Shown here piece after piece: positions 41,718 to 50,204 of a DNA stretch of 64,000 nt; the first letter of the stretch is position 1; each line of letters opens with the position of its first letter. The DNA is from an uncultured Aquimarina sp. (lineage in GTDB: Bacteria; Bacteroidota; Bacteroidia; Flavobacteriales; Flavobacteriaceae), in contig CANMTP010000007.1 in NCBI GenBank assembly GCA_947500845.1, forward strand, positions 124,001 to 188,000, given 5' to 3'. The notes beneath the pieces are model-generated. The model did not search any database. It worked only from the letters and a program-made list of their open reading frames with translations, and was not told the origin of the DNA. The position numbers were made by a program, and so were the translations under genes.

Positions 41718-43883
41718 ATGCGATCATTCATAGTAATAAGTTGTTTTTTTAGTTTTTTCGTTCTTATATTTTTTAGTTGTAAGAATGCAAAAAAAAAGAG
41801 CATAGAAGATTCTTATTTTGGTCAGGTTATCGAAGATTCTTTTAGAAATCTTGAAGATCAGGAAAGTAATGATGTTAAACAATGGCTACAAGAGCAAAAT
41901 ACAATTACAGAATCTTACTTAAACTCTGTTCCACAACAAAAACTCTTAGTTGAAAAACAAATAGCCTACGATCAAAAAAATAAATATTCTATTAGTCAAG
42001 TAAACTTTACAGGCAATGGACTAATATTTTTTCTAAAACAGAAAGCAGGTGAAAATGTTTCTAAACTTTATTACAGAAAAGGATCAAATAGTTCGGGAAT
42101 AGAACTATTTGATCCCAAAAACTTCAATCCGAAATCAACGGATAAATACCAAGTTAATTATATAAAACCCAATTGGGATGGTAGTAAAATTTTAGTTAGT
42201 TTGATTAAAAACGGGGATGAGAATTCCAAAATGTTTGTTTTAGATGTAAAAACCAAAGAAAAACTTTCGGGTGTTTTGAAAAATGGAAATCCATCTGCAG
42301 GTATTGGGGGAGTACAATGGTTACCTGATAATAGCACTTTATATTACACATATTTGCCTAATGCAGATAAAAATTCCTCAATAGCGTATTTAAATTCAAA
42401 AGCGATAATATATAAAACAGGTTCTGAACTCAATCAAATTAAAGATGTTTTCTCTAAAGAGAACAATCCTAATTTAGATATAAAACCTGAAGATTTTCCG
42501 ACGATAAATATCAATAATTCAAATTTCAAATATGCAGTAGGTATTATTTCTGGAGCAACTCAATTTCGTGACAGTTATTACCTCCCAATTGAAGAACTTA
42601 GTAAAGGCGAACAAAATTGGAAAACTTTTTTTAAAAAAGAACACAAAATTAAAAGTCATACCTTTTATGGCGATAATGATATCATTTTTCTAACAGCACG
42701 TAATGCAACTAATTTCAAAATTTGTAAAACCTCTTTTTCTTCTAAAAACTTCGATAATCCTGAAGTAATAATACCTGAAAAAAAAGATGAAGTTATTAAA
42801 TCCCTGGTAGTTACTTCAAAAGGGATTTTCTTTTCTACAGTAATAAATGGAGTTATTGCAAAATTTTATCGATATCACCAAGGGAAAGAAACTGAAATTA
42901 TGCTTCCGAAACCGTCGGGAAATATCAAACTATCAATAAAAGGACAAGATGTTGTAGTTTCCTTAAAAGGCTGGTTGAGTAAGACTCAAAGATATTTATT
43001 TAATGAGAATACAAATTCTTTAGAACCATATGATTTGTTTCCCAACAGTGGAGACAATGATAACTTTGATGATTTAACAGTAGAAGAATTAACGGTTAAA
43101 GGACATGATGGAGAAGAAATTCCGCTTTCTTTAATTTATAAAAAAGGGCTTAAAAAAGACGGTAGTAATCCTATTCTTCTGAGGAGCTATGGTGCATATG
43201 GTTTATCAATGGTACCAAGCCCTTATTATCCATTTTTCCTTTATGCTCGAGAAGGAGGAATTTATGCCGTGGCACACGTTCGTGGTGGTGGAGAAAAAGG
43301 TGATTCTTGGCACAGAGCGGGTTATAAAACTACCAAACCCAACACTTGGAAGGATTTAATTTCGTGTACAGAATATTTGATAAATAATAATTATACATCT
43401 AAAGGAAAAGTAGCTATTTGGGGCGGAAGTGCTGGCGGGATTGGAGTTGGAAGAGCATTGACCGAAAAACCTAATCTGTATGGTGCCGCAATAATTAGTA
43501 GAGGAATATTAAATACTGTAAGAATTGAAGCCGGAATTAACGGAGCAAATAGTGCCAAAGAATTTGGGACGATTAAAGATTCTACAGAATTTAGAGGTTT
43601 ATATGAAATGGATTCGTATCATCATATTAAGGATAATACGTTATATCCTGCAACATTAATTACCACAGGGATGAACGATTCGCGAGTACCTCCTTGGCAA
43701 TCATTTAAATTTGCTGCAAGACTTCAGGAAGCAAATAAGTCAAGAAATCCCATTTTATTAAAAACGGAATTTGACTCAGGTCATGGTCTTCAATCTACTA
43801 AAAACAAAGAGTTTGAAACAATGGCTATTACTTTATCTTTTGCTTTAATGCAAACTGGTCACCCAGATTATCAACCAGAATAA
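41718..43883 (+). CDS. prolyl oligopeptidase family lipoprotein (S9A)
   Basis: From the ATG at 41718 (MRSFIVISCFFSFFVLIFFS) this is a 721-residue protein; a GTG at 41712 is also possible. The signal has a lipobox-like FFSC, so it is probably a lipoprotein. The N-terminal beta-propeller region is followed by an alpha/beta-hydrolase domain with GGSAGG (Ser about 571), the Asp in NDSRVPPWQS (about 654) and the His in SGHG (about 689). That is the S9A prolyl oligopeptidase triad. Placed directly after an orphan RiPP-type precursor, it may cut the leader or degrade the peptide. Confidence 0.9.
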   Translation: MRSFIVISCFFSFFVLIFFSCKNAKKKSIEDSYFGQVIEDSFRNLEDQESNDVKQWLQEQNTITESYLNSVPQQKLLVEKQIAYDQKNKYSISQVNFTGNGLIFFLKQKAGENVSKLYYRKGSNSSGIELFDPKNFNPKSTDKYQVNYIKPNWDGSKILVSLIKNGDENSKMFVLDVKTKEKLSGVLKNGNPSAGIGGVQWLPDNSTLYYTYLPNADKNSSIAYLNSKAIIYKTGSELNQIKDVFSKENNPNLDIKPEDFPTININNSNFKYAVGIISGATQFRDSYYLPIEELSKGEQNWKTFFKKEHKIKSHTFYGDNDIIFLTARNATNFKICKTSFSSKNFDNPEVIIPEKKDEVIKSLVVTSKGIFFSTVINGVIAKFYRYHQGKETEIMLPKPSGNIKLSIKGQDVVVSLKGWLSKTQRYLFNENTNSLEPYDLFPNSGDNDNFDDLTVEELTVKGHDGEEIPLSLIYKKGLKKDGSNPILLRSYGAYGLSMVPSPYYPFFLYAREGGIYAVAHVRGGGEKGDSWHRAGYKTTKPNTWKDLISCTEYLINNNYTSKGKVAIWGGSAGGIGVGRALTEKPNLYGAAIISRGILNTVRIEAGINGANSAKEFGTIKDSTEFRGLYEMDSYHHIKDNTLYPATLITTGMNDSRVPPWQSFKFAARLQEANKSRNPILLKTEFDSGHGLQSTKNKEFETMAITLSFALMQTGHPDYQPE

Positions 43884-43899
43884 TTGATGATAACATTTT

Positions 43900-43935
43900 A
43901 AAACCCTTAATTAGTGAATTAAGGGTTTTTCTTTT
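43900..43935 (+). terminator. rho-independent terminator after the peptidase gene
   Basis: The 13-bp perfect stem AAAACCCTTAATT (43900-43912) and AATTAAGGGTTTT (43917-43929), with a 4-nt loop, is followed by a T-rich run (TTTTTCTTTT). It ends the peptidase transcript 17 bp after the stop. Confidence 0.85.
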
Positions 43936-44009
43936 AAACAAACCCAAAGTCCACCTGTTTATTAAACTGATACAATACTGTCATATACTTTAATTAGCTA
44001 TCCTCTATC

Positions 44010-44123
44010 TTAACTAAATATCTTATCCGCAGCCTCATCCAAAACTTTATTTTCAAAGTCTTCAAAATAAGCCCTCAAATTTGAGGGCAGATAATTTGAT
44101 TTTAAGTAATACATTCTAATCAT
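44010..44123 (-). pseudogene. relic of the 3' end of a tyrosine integrase gene
   Basis: Read leftward, the last codons (AYFEDFENKVLDEAADKIFS and a stop at 44010-44012) match the C-terminus of the intact integrase at 45930 (AYLSGFDQEILDDAADKILG). The upstream part of the frame (MIRMYYLKSNYLPSNLR) is short and no catalytic domain precedes it, so only the 3' end survives. It lies in the 320-bp gap between the terminator at 43900 and the second TPR regulator, and suggests an older integration or a displaced end. Confidence 0.7.
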
Positions 44124-44205
44124 ACGTTTTTTATAAAACCCGTATAAGAATATCTATATTTTAGACAGTTAGCTTATAAATCTTAAGTGATTTTAAATAC
44201 TTTTG

Positions 44206-45924
44206 ATGCCGATAAAAACGATGAGTATGCAATTACAGGTTTATACAGTTATTATTTTTCTTTTGGTTTTTATGATGGGGTTTGGGCAGAAGTTTGGCGT
44301 GCCAGATTCTTTGATTCACCAAGATTTTGATGAATTGTATCAAAAAATGCTAACAGAAAAAGATAGGTCGAAAAAGAAGTTATTTACAAAAGCCTATCTG
44401 CAGAAAGCAAAGAATCTAGATAGTATTTCAGAAATGGCAAGAGGTTACCATAGCATATCGTATTTTTTTACAGATAATCCTGAAAAACAATTTATGTATT
44501 TAGATAGTAGTATCACTTTAGTAAAAAACACAAAGCATGTACTACAAACTGGGGTTATATACATGACTAAAGGATTATATACCCAGAATAGAGGCAATTA
44601 CACTAAAGCATTGGAATACTATCTTGAGGGATTAGAATATGCAAAAAAAAAGAATACTTTGGTCTATATTTCTCTCTTTAGTTCTAAAATTGCTGACTTA
44701 AAAAGAAAATTAGGAAAGTATAATGAAGCAAAACCTCTTTACAAAAAATCTATACAATACGAAAAAACACAATTTGGTAAAAAGGTAAATGATTCGATAC
44801 GATATTTATTGTTCCTTAACCATTTGGTGTCTACTTACAGATTGAATAAAGAAATTGATTCTGCCTATTATTTTTACAATCAGGGCGAAAAAATGGCTCA
44901 GGGTAGTGATATAAAGGGTGCTTACACTTTAAACAAAGGAATATTAAAGTATCATGATAATGATTACTACAATGCAATAACATTAATAAATCAAGGCATA
45001 AAAGAATTTTTGAACTGTAAATGGCCAAAAACTTATGGATACTATAATTTAATTGACGGATATTTTTTCCTTGGTAAATCGCACAATGCATTGGATCAAA
45101 AAGAAATTGCTATTAACTACTTTAAAAAAATAGATTCTATTGCTAAGGTCGCTGATTATTTAATTTCAGAATCTATACCTGCATATCCAGAAATTATAAA
45201 TTATTACAAATCTATTAACGATAAAGATAATCAACTTCATTACATCAATAGATTACTCCATAATGATAGTATATTTTATAGTAGATATAAATCAGTAATT
45301 GATAAATTAAACAAAGAATATGACACACCAAAGCTGCTCGATGAAAAACAAAAACTCATTGCCTCCCTCAAAAAGGAAAATACCAAAATATCATCTCAAA
45401 ATATCATCATATCTATTCTTTTAGGGTTAAGTTTGTTGGGGATTGGATACTATTATTACCGTCAACGTTTATACAAAAAGCGGTTTTTAAAACTACTAGA
45501 GGAAAAGAACAATCAACAATCAAAAAAAGAAGACCCTGATCGAGATCCACCAAGCTCCTCTTCAATAAATAAAGAAACTGTTAGCAAGCTACTTGATAAA
45601 CTACATCAGTTTGAAGAAAAACAAACTTATCTTAAACAAGGGCTTAATGCCAAAGATCTGGCCAAAAGTTTTGGATCCAACTCCAGTTATCTATCCAAAG
45701 TGGTCAACACCTTCAAAGAAAAGAGTTTTAGCAATTATATCAATGATTTACGTATCGATTTTGTAATTGATCAACTACAAAAAGACACTAGGTTCAGAAA
45801 ATATACAGTTAAAGCCATCGCTCAGGAAATAGGCTTTAATAACTCTGAGGCATTTGCAAAAGCATTCTATAAAAAGACTGGGATCTACCCCTCGTATTTT
45901 ATAAAAGAGTTAGAAAAAAGATAA
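44206..45924 (+). CDS. TPR-membrane-AraC-type transcription regulator (paralogue 2)
   Basis: From the ATG at 44206 this is a 572-residue paralogue of the gene at 39660 and shares its order: signal peptide (VYTVIIFLLVFMMGFGQ), periplasmic TPR-like repeats (ALEYYLEGLEYAKKKNTLVY), one transmembrane helix (IIISILLGLSLLGIGYYYY), a short coiled coil and a C-terminal AraC-type HTH (LNAKDLAKSFGSNSSYLSKV, VKAIAQEIGFNNSEAFAKAF). Two such regulators on either side of a peptide gene and a peptidase gene suggest peptide sensing. Other in-frame ATG codons at 44221 and 44227 are also possible starts. Confidence 0.9.
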   Translation: MPIKTMSMQLQVYTVIIFLLVFMMGFGQKFGVPDSLIHQDFDELYQKMLTEKDRSKKKLFTKAYLQKAKNLDSISEMARGYHSISYFFTDNPEKQFMYLDSSITLVKNTKHVLQTGVIYMTKGLYTQNRGNYTKALEYYLEGLEYAKKKNTLVYISLFSSKIADLKRKLGKYNEAKPLYKKSIQYEKTQFGKKVNDSIRYLLFLNHLVSTYRLNKEIDSAYYFYNQGEKMAQGSDIKGAYTLNKGILKYHDNDYYNAITLINQGIKEFLNCKWPKTYGYYNLIDGYFFLGKSHNALDQKEIAINYFKKIDSIAKVADYLISESIPAYPEIINYYKSINDKDNQLHYINRLLHNDSIFYSRYKSVIDKLNKEYDTPKLLDEKQKLIASLKKENTKISSQNIIISILLGLSLLGIGYYYYRQRLYKKRFLKLLEEKNNQQSKKEDPDRDPPSSSSINKETVSKLLDKLHQFEEKQTYLKQGLNAKDLAKSFGSNSSYLSKVVNTFKEKSFSNYINDLRIDFVIDQLQKDTRFRKYTVKAIAQEIGFNNSEAFAKAFYKKTGIYPSYFIKELEKR

Positions 45925-45929
45925 AACTT

Positions 45930-47216
45930 CTAACCCAAAATCTTATCAGCTGCATCGTCAAGTATTTCCTGATCAAAACCACTTAAATATGCCTCTGTTG
46001 TATAATAACTAGTATGTCCTAGCATATCTCCTATTTGAGCTTTTGAGATTCCTTTATGTAATCCCGCAGTAGCAAATGTATGTCGAGCTACGTATGTAGT
46101 AAGTCGTGTATCTAATTTAATAGCCTTTCTGATCGTATTGAGTCTACGGTTATGATTTTTAATACGGTTGGTATATACGGTATGGATTCTTGATTGATCT
46201 TTTAAATCAATAACGTCTGCCATAATAGGAAATATTAAATCTGTTTTTTTCTTGTTGCCTATATTGTAGTAATTCAAAATCATTTGAGCCTCTTCGGTGA
46301 TCTTAATATTAAACTCCTGCACATTTTGTCCATGTTTTGTTTTTTTCCTTTTATAGGTTAGCCTATCTCCTTTGACAGCACTAACTGGTAAAAAAGCCAA
46401 ATCAATAAAGTTCATTCCACGCATATTGAACATAAACATAAAATAATTACGATGATGCCAGGTAGGTGAATACTCGGGATAGTCCAATTCTCTTATTTTT
46501 TGGATCACATCTAGTTTTACTGCTCTCTTCTTAGTGTTTTCGGTCTTTATGGAATAGCCTCCATTACCAAATGGATAATCATTTAAGGTTAGCTCCGTTT
46601 CTTTGTCCTTTATCGCTAGATTGAAAATTCGACGTATAGATCTTAAGTGTACCCCAAGACCATTAATTGAATTCCCTTTTGAAATATAATACGCTTCTAG
46701 ATCTTCGAGAAAGGTCTCATCAATTTCAGAAACATACAAAGATTCATTTTCAGAGAATTCTAAAAATAACACCAAAGCTGCTTTAAAAGAATTCACCATT
46801 CCAAAACGATTTGTCTTTGCATATCGTGCAATTACTTTTTCTCCATAACTCTTCAGGTTAGTCTTATTTTTTTCCAAAATCTTTGACATATCCGGAAGCT
46901 TGGATTCGTCTTCTCTCTCAAAACGTTCCTTAACCAGCATAACTATTTCATCCAAAGTCATGTTTTTTATAACAGACTCATACTCTCCAAAAATTTCCAA
47001 GACCATGGCTTTCTTCTTTTGAATTTTGGCATTCGTTTTTGTAATATTGGGATATGGAGATTGAACTTTTTTACCAACTTCATTCCATTCTTTGATTGCA
47101 AGCCTATATCCGGTCTTTAAATATTTCCACTTACCCCTATGAGATACTCGTATCACAAGAGGAAATTTTTTTGCCTCTTTATTCCTGGTGTCTAAAACTA
47201 ATTTTGCTGTAGCCAT
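45930..47216 (-). CDS. int: tyrosine recombinase (island integrase)
   Basis: From the ATG at 47216 (MATAKLVLDTRNKEAKKFPL) this is a 428-residue integrase with an arm-binding N-terminus of the Bacteroidota type, a SAM-like core-binding domain and a catalytic domain. The catalytic part has an Arg in FMFMFNMRGMNFIDLAFLP, the HxxR-type box in YVARHTFATAG, and His and Tyr in MLGHTSYYTTEAYL. An upstream ATG at 47282 has no matching sequence. The gene ends 5 bp from the convergent TPR regulator and starts about 185 bp from a tRNA-Ala 3' half, the usual place for an integrase beside its attachment site. Confidence 0.92.
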   Translation of the reverse strand: MATAKLVLDTRNKEAKKFPLVIRVSHRGKWKYLKTGYRLAIKEWNEVGKKVQSPYPNITKTNAKIQKKKAMVLEIFGEYESVIKNMTLDEIVMLVKERFEREDESKLPDMSKILEKNKTNLKSYGEKVIARYAKTNRFGMVNSFKAALVLFLEFSENESLYVSEIDETFLEDLEAYYISKGNSINGLGVHLRSIRRIFNLAIKDKETELTLNDYPFGNGGYSIKTENTKKRAVKLDVIQKIRELDYPEYSPTWHHRNYFMFMFNMRGMNFIDLAFLPVSAVKGDRLTYKRKKTKHGQNVQEFNIKITEEAQMILNYYNIGNKKKTDLIFPIMADVIDLKDQSRIHTVYTNRIKNHNRRLNTIRKAIKLDTRLTTYVARHTFATAGLHKGISKAQIGDMLGHTSYYTTEAYLSGFDQEILDDAADKILG

Positions 47217-47400
47217 CTGCCATATTTTTCTGACTCCGAATATAACACAAGACTTCTGATAATAGAAGAAAAATTTGCACACTTTTTATGGTTTAATACT
47301 GTTTTAAACAGGTCGAAACGGAAACTTATATTTTTATATATATTTAATTATCAGGTATTTATGTTTTTTATTGGTTTTAATTAAACCAGATGTGAATTTA

Positions 47401-47444
47401 CTGGCAGTCAAGAGGTCGTGGGTTCGAGTCCCATCTTCTCCACA
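47401..47444 (+). other. tRNA-Ala(GGC) 3' half, probable attachment-site end of the island
   Basis: The sequence starts at the anticodon loop CTGGCAG, continues with the 3' anticodon strand TCAAG, variable loop AGGTC, T arm GTGGG-TTCGAGT-CCCAT and acceptor strand CTTCTCCAC plus A. The 5' half of a tRNA is missing: the preceding bases do not pair with TCAAG. Anticodon GGC fits tRNA-Ala. Tyrosine integrases often recombine at this loop and leave the 3' half on one flank. I read it as the right end of the island, with the intact tRNA at the unseen left end. Confidence 0.8.
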
Positions 47445-47453
47445 TCAAAAAAC

Positions 47454-47486
47454 AAGTTCGCACCGCAATGCGAACTTTTTGTTTTT
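47454..47486 (+). terminator. terminator downstream of the tRNA 3' half
   Basis: The stem AAGTTCGCA (47454-47462) and TGCGAACTT (47469-47477) with loop CCGCAA is followed by TTTTTGTTTTTA. It would have ended the original tRNA transcript. Confidence 0.85.
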
Positions 47487-47522
47487 AATAAAAAGATAAA
47501 AGCATTTATCTATATATTTTTT

Positions 47523-47592
47523 CCATTCGACTACACTTATCTACCATTCACCGAAAGATACCGCTAGAATTAAAACTAAAAGACCATCTTTA
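47523..47592 (+). promoter_or_regulatory. 35-bp element copy A and -7 box, promoter of the signalling operon
   Basis: A 35-bp element at 47523-47557 begins CCATTCGACTAC and ends TTCACCGAAAG. It contains the half-site C-N3-TC-N2-C-N-A twice at 21-bp spacing. The box CATCTTTA (47585-47592) starts 28 nt after its end, as in the other three copies. The first gene (ATG 47638) follows 45 bp later. I infer a promoter for the operon, bound by the LytTR regulator it encodes. Confidence 0.7.
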
Positions 47593-47637
47593 TTATTGTC
47601 AAAATTGCATTTCAACTTAATTTAAACACATAAAATA

Positions 47638-48045
47638 ATGGGTCTTACATTTTTATTAATAGAAGATGACGAAATCGAACGATTAAAATTTGCAAGGGTA
47701 TTGCAAAAGAATAAATATAATCATACCTTGTTAGAGGCTGAAAATGGAGAGAAGGCCTTAGAACTTTTAGAAAGCCACAAAGAACTACCAGATCTTATTT
47801 TTTTGGATCTTAACATGCCAAAGATGAATGGCTTAGAGTTCTTAAAAATCTTAAAGTCAAACCCCGCTTTAAGATATACCCCTGTAGTCATATTAAGCAC
47901 GTCGAACAATCATAATGATCTTAAGGAGAGTTATGAAATAGGAATTGCGGGATATATTGTAAAACCTTTGAAATATGAAGACTATGCCCATAAAATCAAA
48001 TGTTTAATTGAATATTGGGACGTGAATGAACTTATAAAAAGATAA
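47638..48045 (+). CDS. single-domain response regulator (CheY/Rcp1-like)
   Basis: This 135-residue receiver domain has the acidic pair in LLIEDDE, the phosphoacceptor Asp57 in FLDLNMP, Thr/Ser in VVILSTS, and Lys in YIVKPL. There is no output domain, so it probably carries phosphate between kinases and other partners, or acts as a phosphate sink. It is the first gene of a seven-gene operon, and is followed by the H-NOX gene 18 bp later. Confidence 0.93.
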   Translation: MGLTFLLIEDDEIERLKFARVLQKNKYNHTLLEAENGEKALELLESHKELPDLIFLDLNMPKMNGLEFLKILKSNPALRYTPVVILSTSNNHNDLKESYEIGIAGYIVKPLKYEDYAHKIKCLIEYWDVNELIKR

Positions 48046-48063
48046 TAAAAACCTACTTACTCT

Positions 48064-48603
48064 ATGAAAGGTATTGTATTTACCGAATTTTTAGAATTGG
48101 TCGAAGAAAAATTTGGTTTGGCTATGGTGGATAAAATCATACAACAATCTTCTTTGGCTTCTGGCGGCATTTATACGGCCATTGGCACCTACGATTTTTC
48201 AGAAATGCTTAGTTTACTTACTCATTTAAGTAATAACACGGGCATTAGCATCGATGATCTGCTTCTTGCCTATGGAGAACATTTCTTTGGCATACTCGCA
48301 AATAGTTATCCGGGACTAATTAATACATATGAAGATCCCATCGAACTATTGTCATCTATAGAGAATCATATTCATATAGAAGTGCGAAAAATATATCCCA
48401 AAGCCGAGCTTCCTACATTTGAAGTCCTTGAAAAAACATCATCCAAATTAGTAATGGTCTATAAATCCAGCAGAGCAATGTATAGTTTTGGTTTGGGATT
48501 GATGAATAAGACCTTTGAACATTATGACAGTTCTGCGACTATTCTAATGGAAAAAATAAAAAAAGACGGAACTGAAGTAAAATTTAGCATTACCAAAAAT
48601 TAA
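48064..48603 (+). CDS. H-NOX haem-nitric-oxide-binding sensor
   Basis: This 179-residue haem NO-binding domain protein has the proximal haem His in ENHIHIEVRKIYPKAELPTF (probably His104) and the haem-propionate motif YxSxR as YKSSR (133-137), followed by MYSFGLGLM. It is a stand-alone H-NOX; such proteins usually regulate a kinase encoded next door, and here the kinase gene starts on its stop codon. NO is the likeliest ligand, but oxygen binding cannot be excluded by eye. It sits in a phosphorelay operon. Confidence 0.95.
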   Translation: MKGIVFTEFLELVEEKFGLAMVDKIIQQSSLASGGIYTAIGTYDFSEMLSLLTHLSNNTGISIDDLLLAYGEHFFGILANSYPGLINTYEDPIELLSSIENHIHIEVRKIYPKAELPTFEVLEKTSSKLVMVYKSSRAMYSFGLGLMNKTFEHYDSSATILMEKIKKDGTEVKFSITKN

Positions 48604-50204
48604 TGAGTAATGAGTTAGAAATACTACAACGTGCTTTACAGCGAGAAAAAGCAGCCAGAAAACAGGCAGAGCAAATTCTTGAGGGTAAATCCAGAGAACT
48701 CTATGAACTTACCCAAGAGCTTAAAAATGTTAATACCAAACTACAAGAAGGATTAACTGAAAAATCATCTGAACTTCAAGGAGTTTTTGAAAATCTTGTT
48801 GATGCCTATGTATTAATGGATATTTCTGGCAACGTTATTAAAATGAATGATGCAGCCAACGAATTATTTGGTTATGATATCGACAAAGAACACCTTAATG
48901 TCTTGAGTCTTATTTATGAAGAAGATTATCAATATGCCATGTCTTCGTTTCAAAAACTGGTTACCAAAGGCTCGTTTTCTAACTATCAAGCAAGAGTTAA
49001 TACAAAACACAAAGGTGTTAGAACCGTTCACATTAATGCAAGTCTTATTTATGGTAAAAAAAATCAACCTATTGCCGCACAGGGTATCGTAAGAGATATC
49101 ACTGAAGAGCTTGAGCAGAAACGAATATTTGAAGAGCAGAAAAAACAATTATCTGCCATAGTCGAAAATTCTTCACTTGGGATTGCACTTACTCAGTTTG
49201 GAAAAATTCTTCAAACTAATAAAGCTTTTCAAAACTTACTGGGATATACCAATGAAGAATTATTACAAAAAGAGGTAAAGGACATTTCGGTTAAAGAAGA
49301 GTTTAAAGAATCGGCAGAAAATATGCAGAAAATGAATGATGGCGAAATCGATACCTTTTCTGTAAATAAAAAATACGTAAAGAAAAATGGAACCATTTTC
49401 TGGGCCAAAACCAATGTAGCAGCAGTAAGAAATACAGATGGCAGTATTAAATATCAAGTTGCTTTAATAGAAGATATCACAGAACAGCTAGAGTTTGAAA
49501 AACAGAGAGACAAACTGGTAAAAAACCTGGAAAAGAGTAATAAAGAACTTAACGATTATGCCCATATCGTTTCTCATGACTTAAAATCTCCATTGCGTAG
49601 TATGAATGCCTTACTTACATGGCTAAAAGAAGATTATGAAGAGGTATTAGATGAAAATGCTCATCATTCTTTGAACATGTTAATCAAGAAAGTAGATAAA
49701 ATGGATCTTTTGATTGATGGCATTTTGAGATACTCAAGTATCGATAAGATAAACCAACCTCAACAAAAGGTGATTTTGAATACTGTGGTGACAGATATTA
49801 TTGATGTGATACACATTCCGTCTCATATTAGTATAGAGATTCTTACAGAATTACCTAGTATTGAAGGAGATACGTTCAGATTACAACAGTTATTTCAAAA
49901 TTTGATAAACAATGCCATAAAATATAACGACAAAGAAAAAGGAGTCATTACTATTTCCTGTGAACAAAAAAATGAATTTTGGGAATTTTCAATAACTGAT
50001 AATGGCCCTGGAATTTCAAAAAAGTATCACGATAAGATTTTTCAGATTTTTCAAACTCTTGATGATAAAAATGAATCTACAGGAGTTGGATTATCCATTG
50101 TAAAAAAAATAGTAGATGTATATGAAGGTAAAATTTGGTTAGATTCTATAGAAGGAGAGGGAACTACGTTTTATTTTACGCTAAAAAATAATTCATTTTT
50201 ATGA
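48603..50204 (+). CDS. PAS-domain hybrid-free histidine kinase
   Basis: This 533-residue kinase has an N-terminal coiled coil (about 1-60), two PAS domains (about 65-180 and 185-305), then HisKA with the phospho-His in HIVSHDLKSPLRS (about 325). The HATPase domain shows the N box NLINNAIKYND, G1 DNGPGI and G2 STGVGLSIVKKI. No membrane segment is visible, so it is cytosolic. Its start overlaps the H-NOX stop. The catalytic half is nearly the same as that of the kinase at 51337, so the two arose by duplication. It probably reads H-NOX. Confidence 0.93.
   Translation: MSNELEILQRALQREKAARKQAEQILEGKSRELYELTQELKNVNTKLQEGLTEKSSELQGVFENLVDAYVLMDISGNVIKMNDAANELFGYDIDKEHLNVLSLIYEEDYQYAMSSFQKLVTKGSFSNYQARVNTKHKGVRTVHINASLIYGKKNQPIAAQGIVRDITEELEQKRIFEEQKKQLSAIVENSSLGIALTQFGKILQTNKAFQNLLGYTNEELLQKEVKDISVKEEFKESAENMQKMNDGEIDTFSVNKKYVKKNGTIFWAKTNVAAVRNTDGSIKYQVALIEDITEQLEFEKQRDKLVKNLEKSNKELNDYAHIVSHDLKSPLRSMNALLTWLKEDYEEVLDENAHHSLNMLIKKVDKMDLLIDGILRYSSIDKINQPQQKVILNTVVTDIIDVIHIPSHISIEILTELPSIEGDTFRLQQLFQNLINNAIKYNDKEKGVITISCEQKNEFWEFSITDNGPGISKKYHDKIFQIFQTLDDKNESTGVGLSIVKKIVDVYEGKIWLDSIEGEGTTFYFTLKNNSFL

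Noticed and set aside
47341..47400. Intact tRNA starting upstream of the tRNA 3' half
   Set aside because: The preceding bases give no acceptor 5' strand, D arm or matching anticodon strand, so only the 3' half is present.
47591..47598. Alternative -7 box TATTATTG in front of the signalling operon
   Set aside because: The box at 47585 has the same 28-nt spacing to the 35-bp element as the other three copies, so it is preferred; the alternative is not excluded experimentally.
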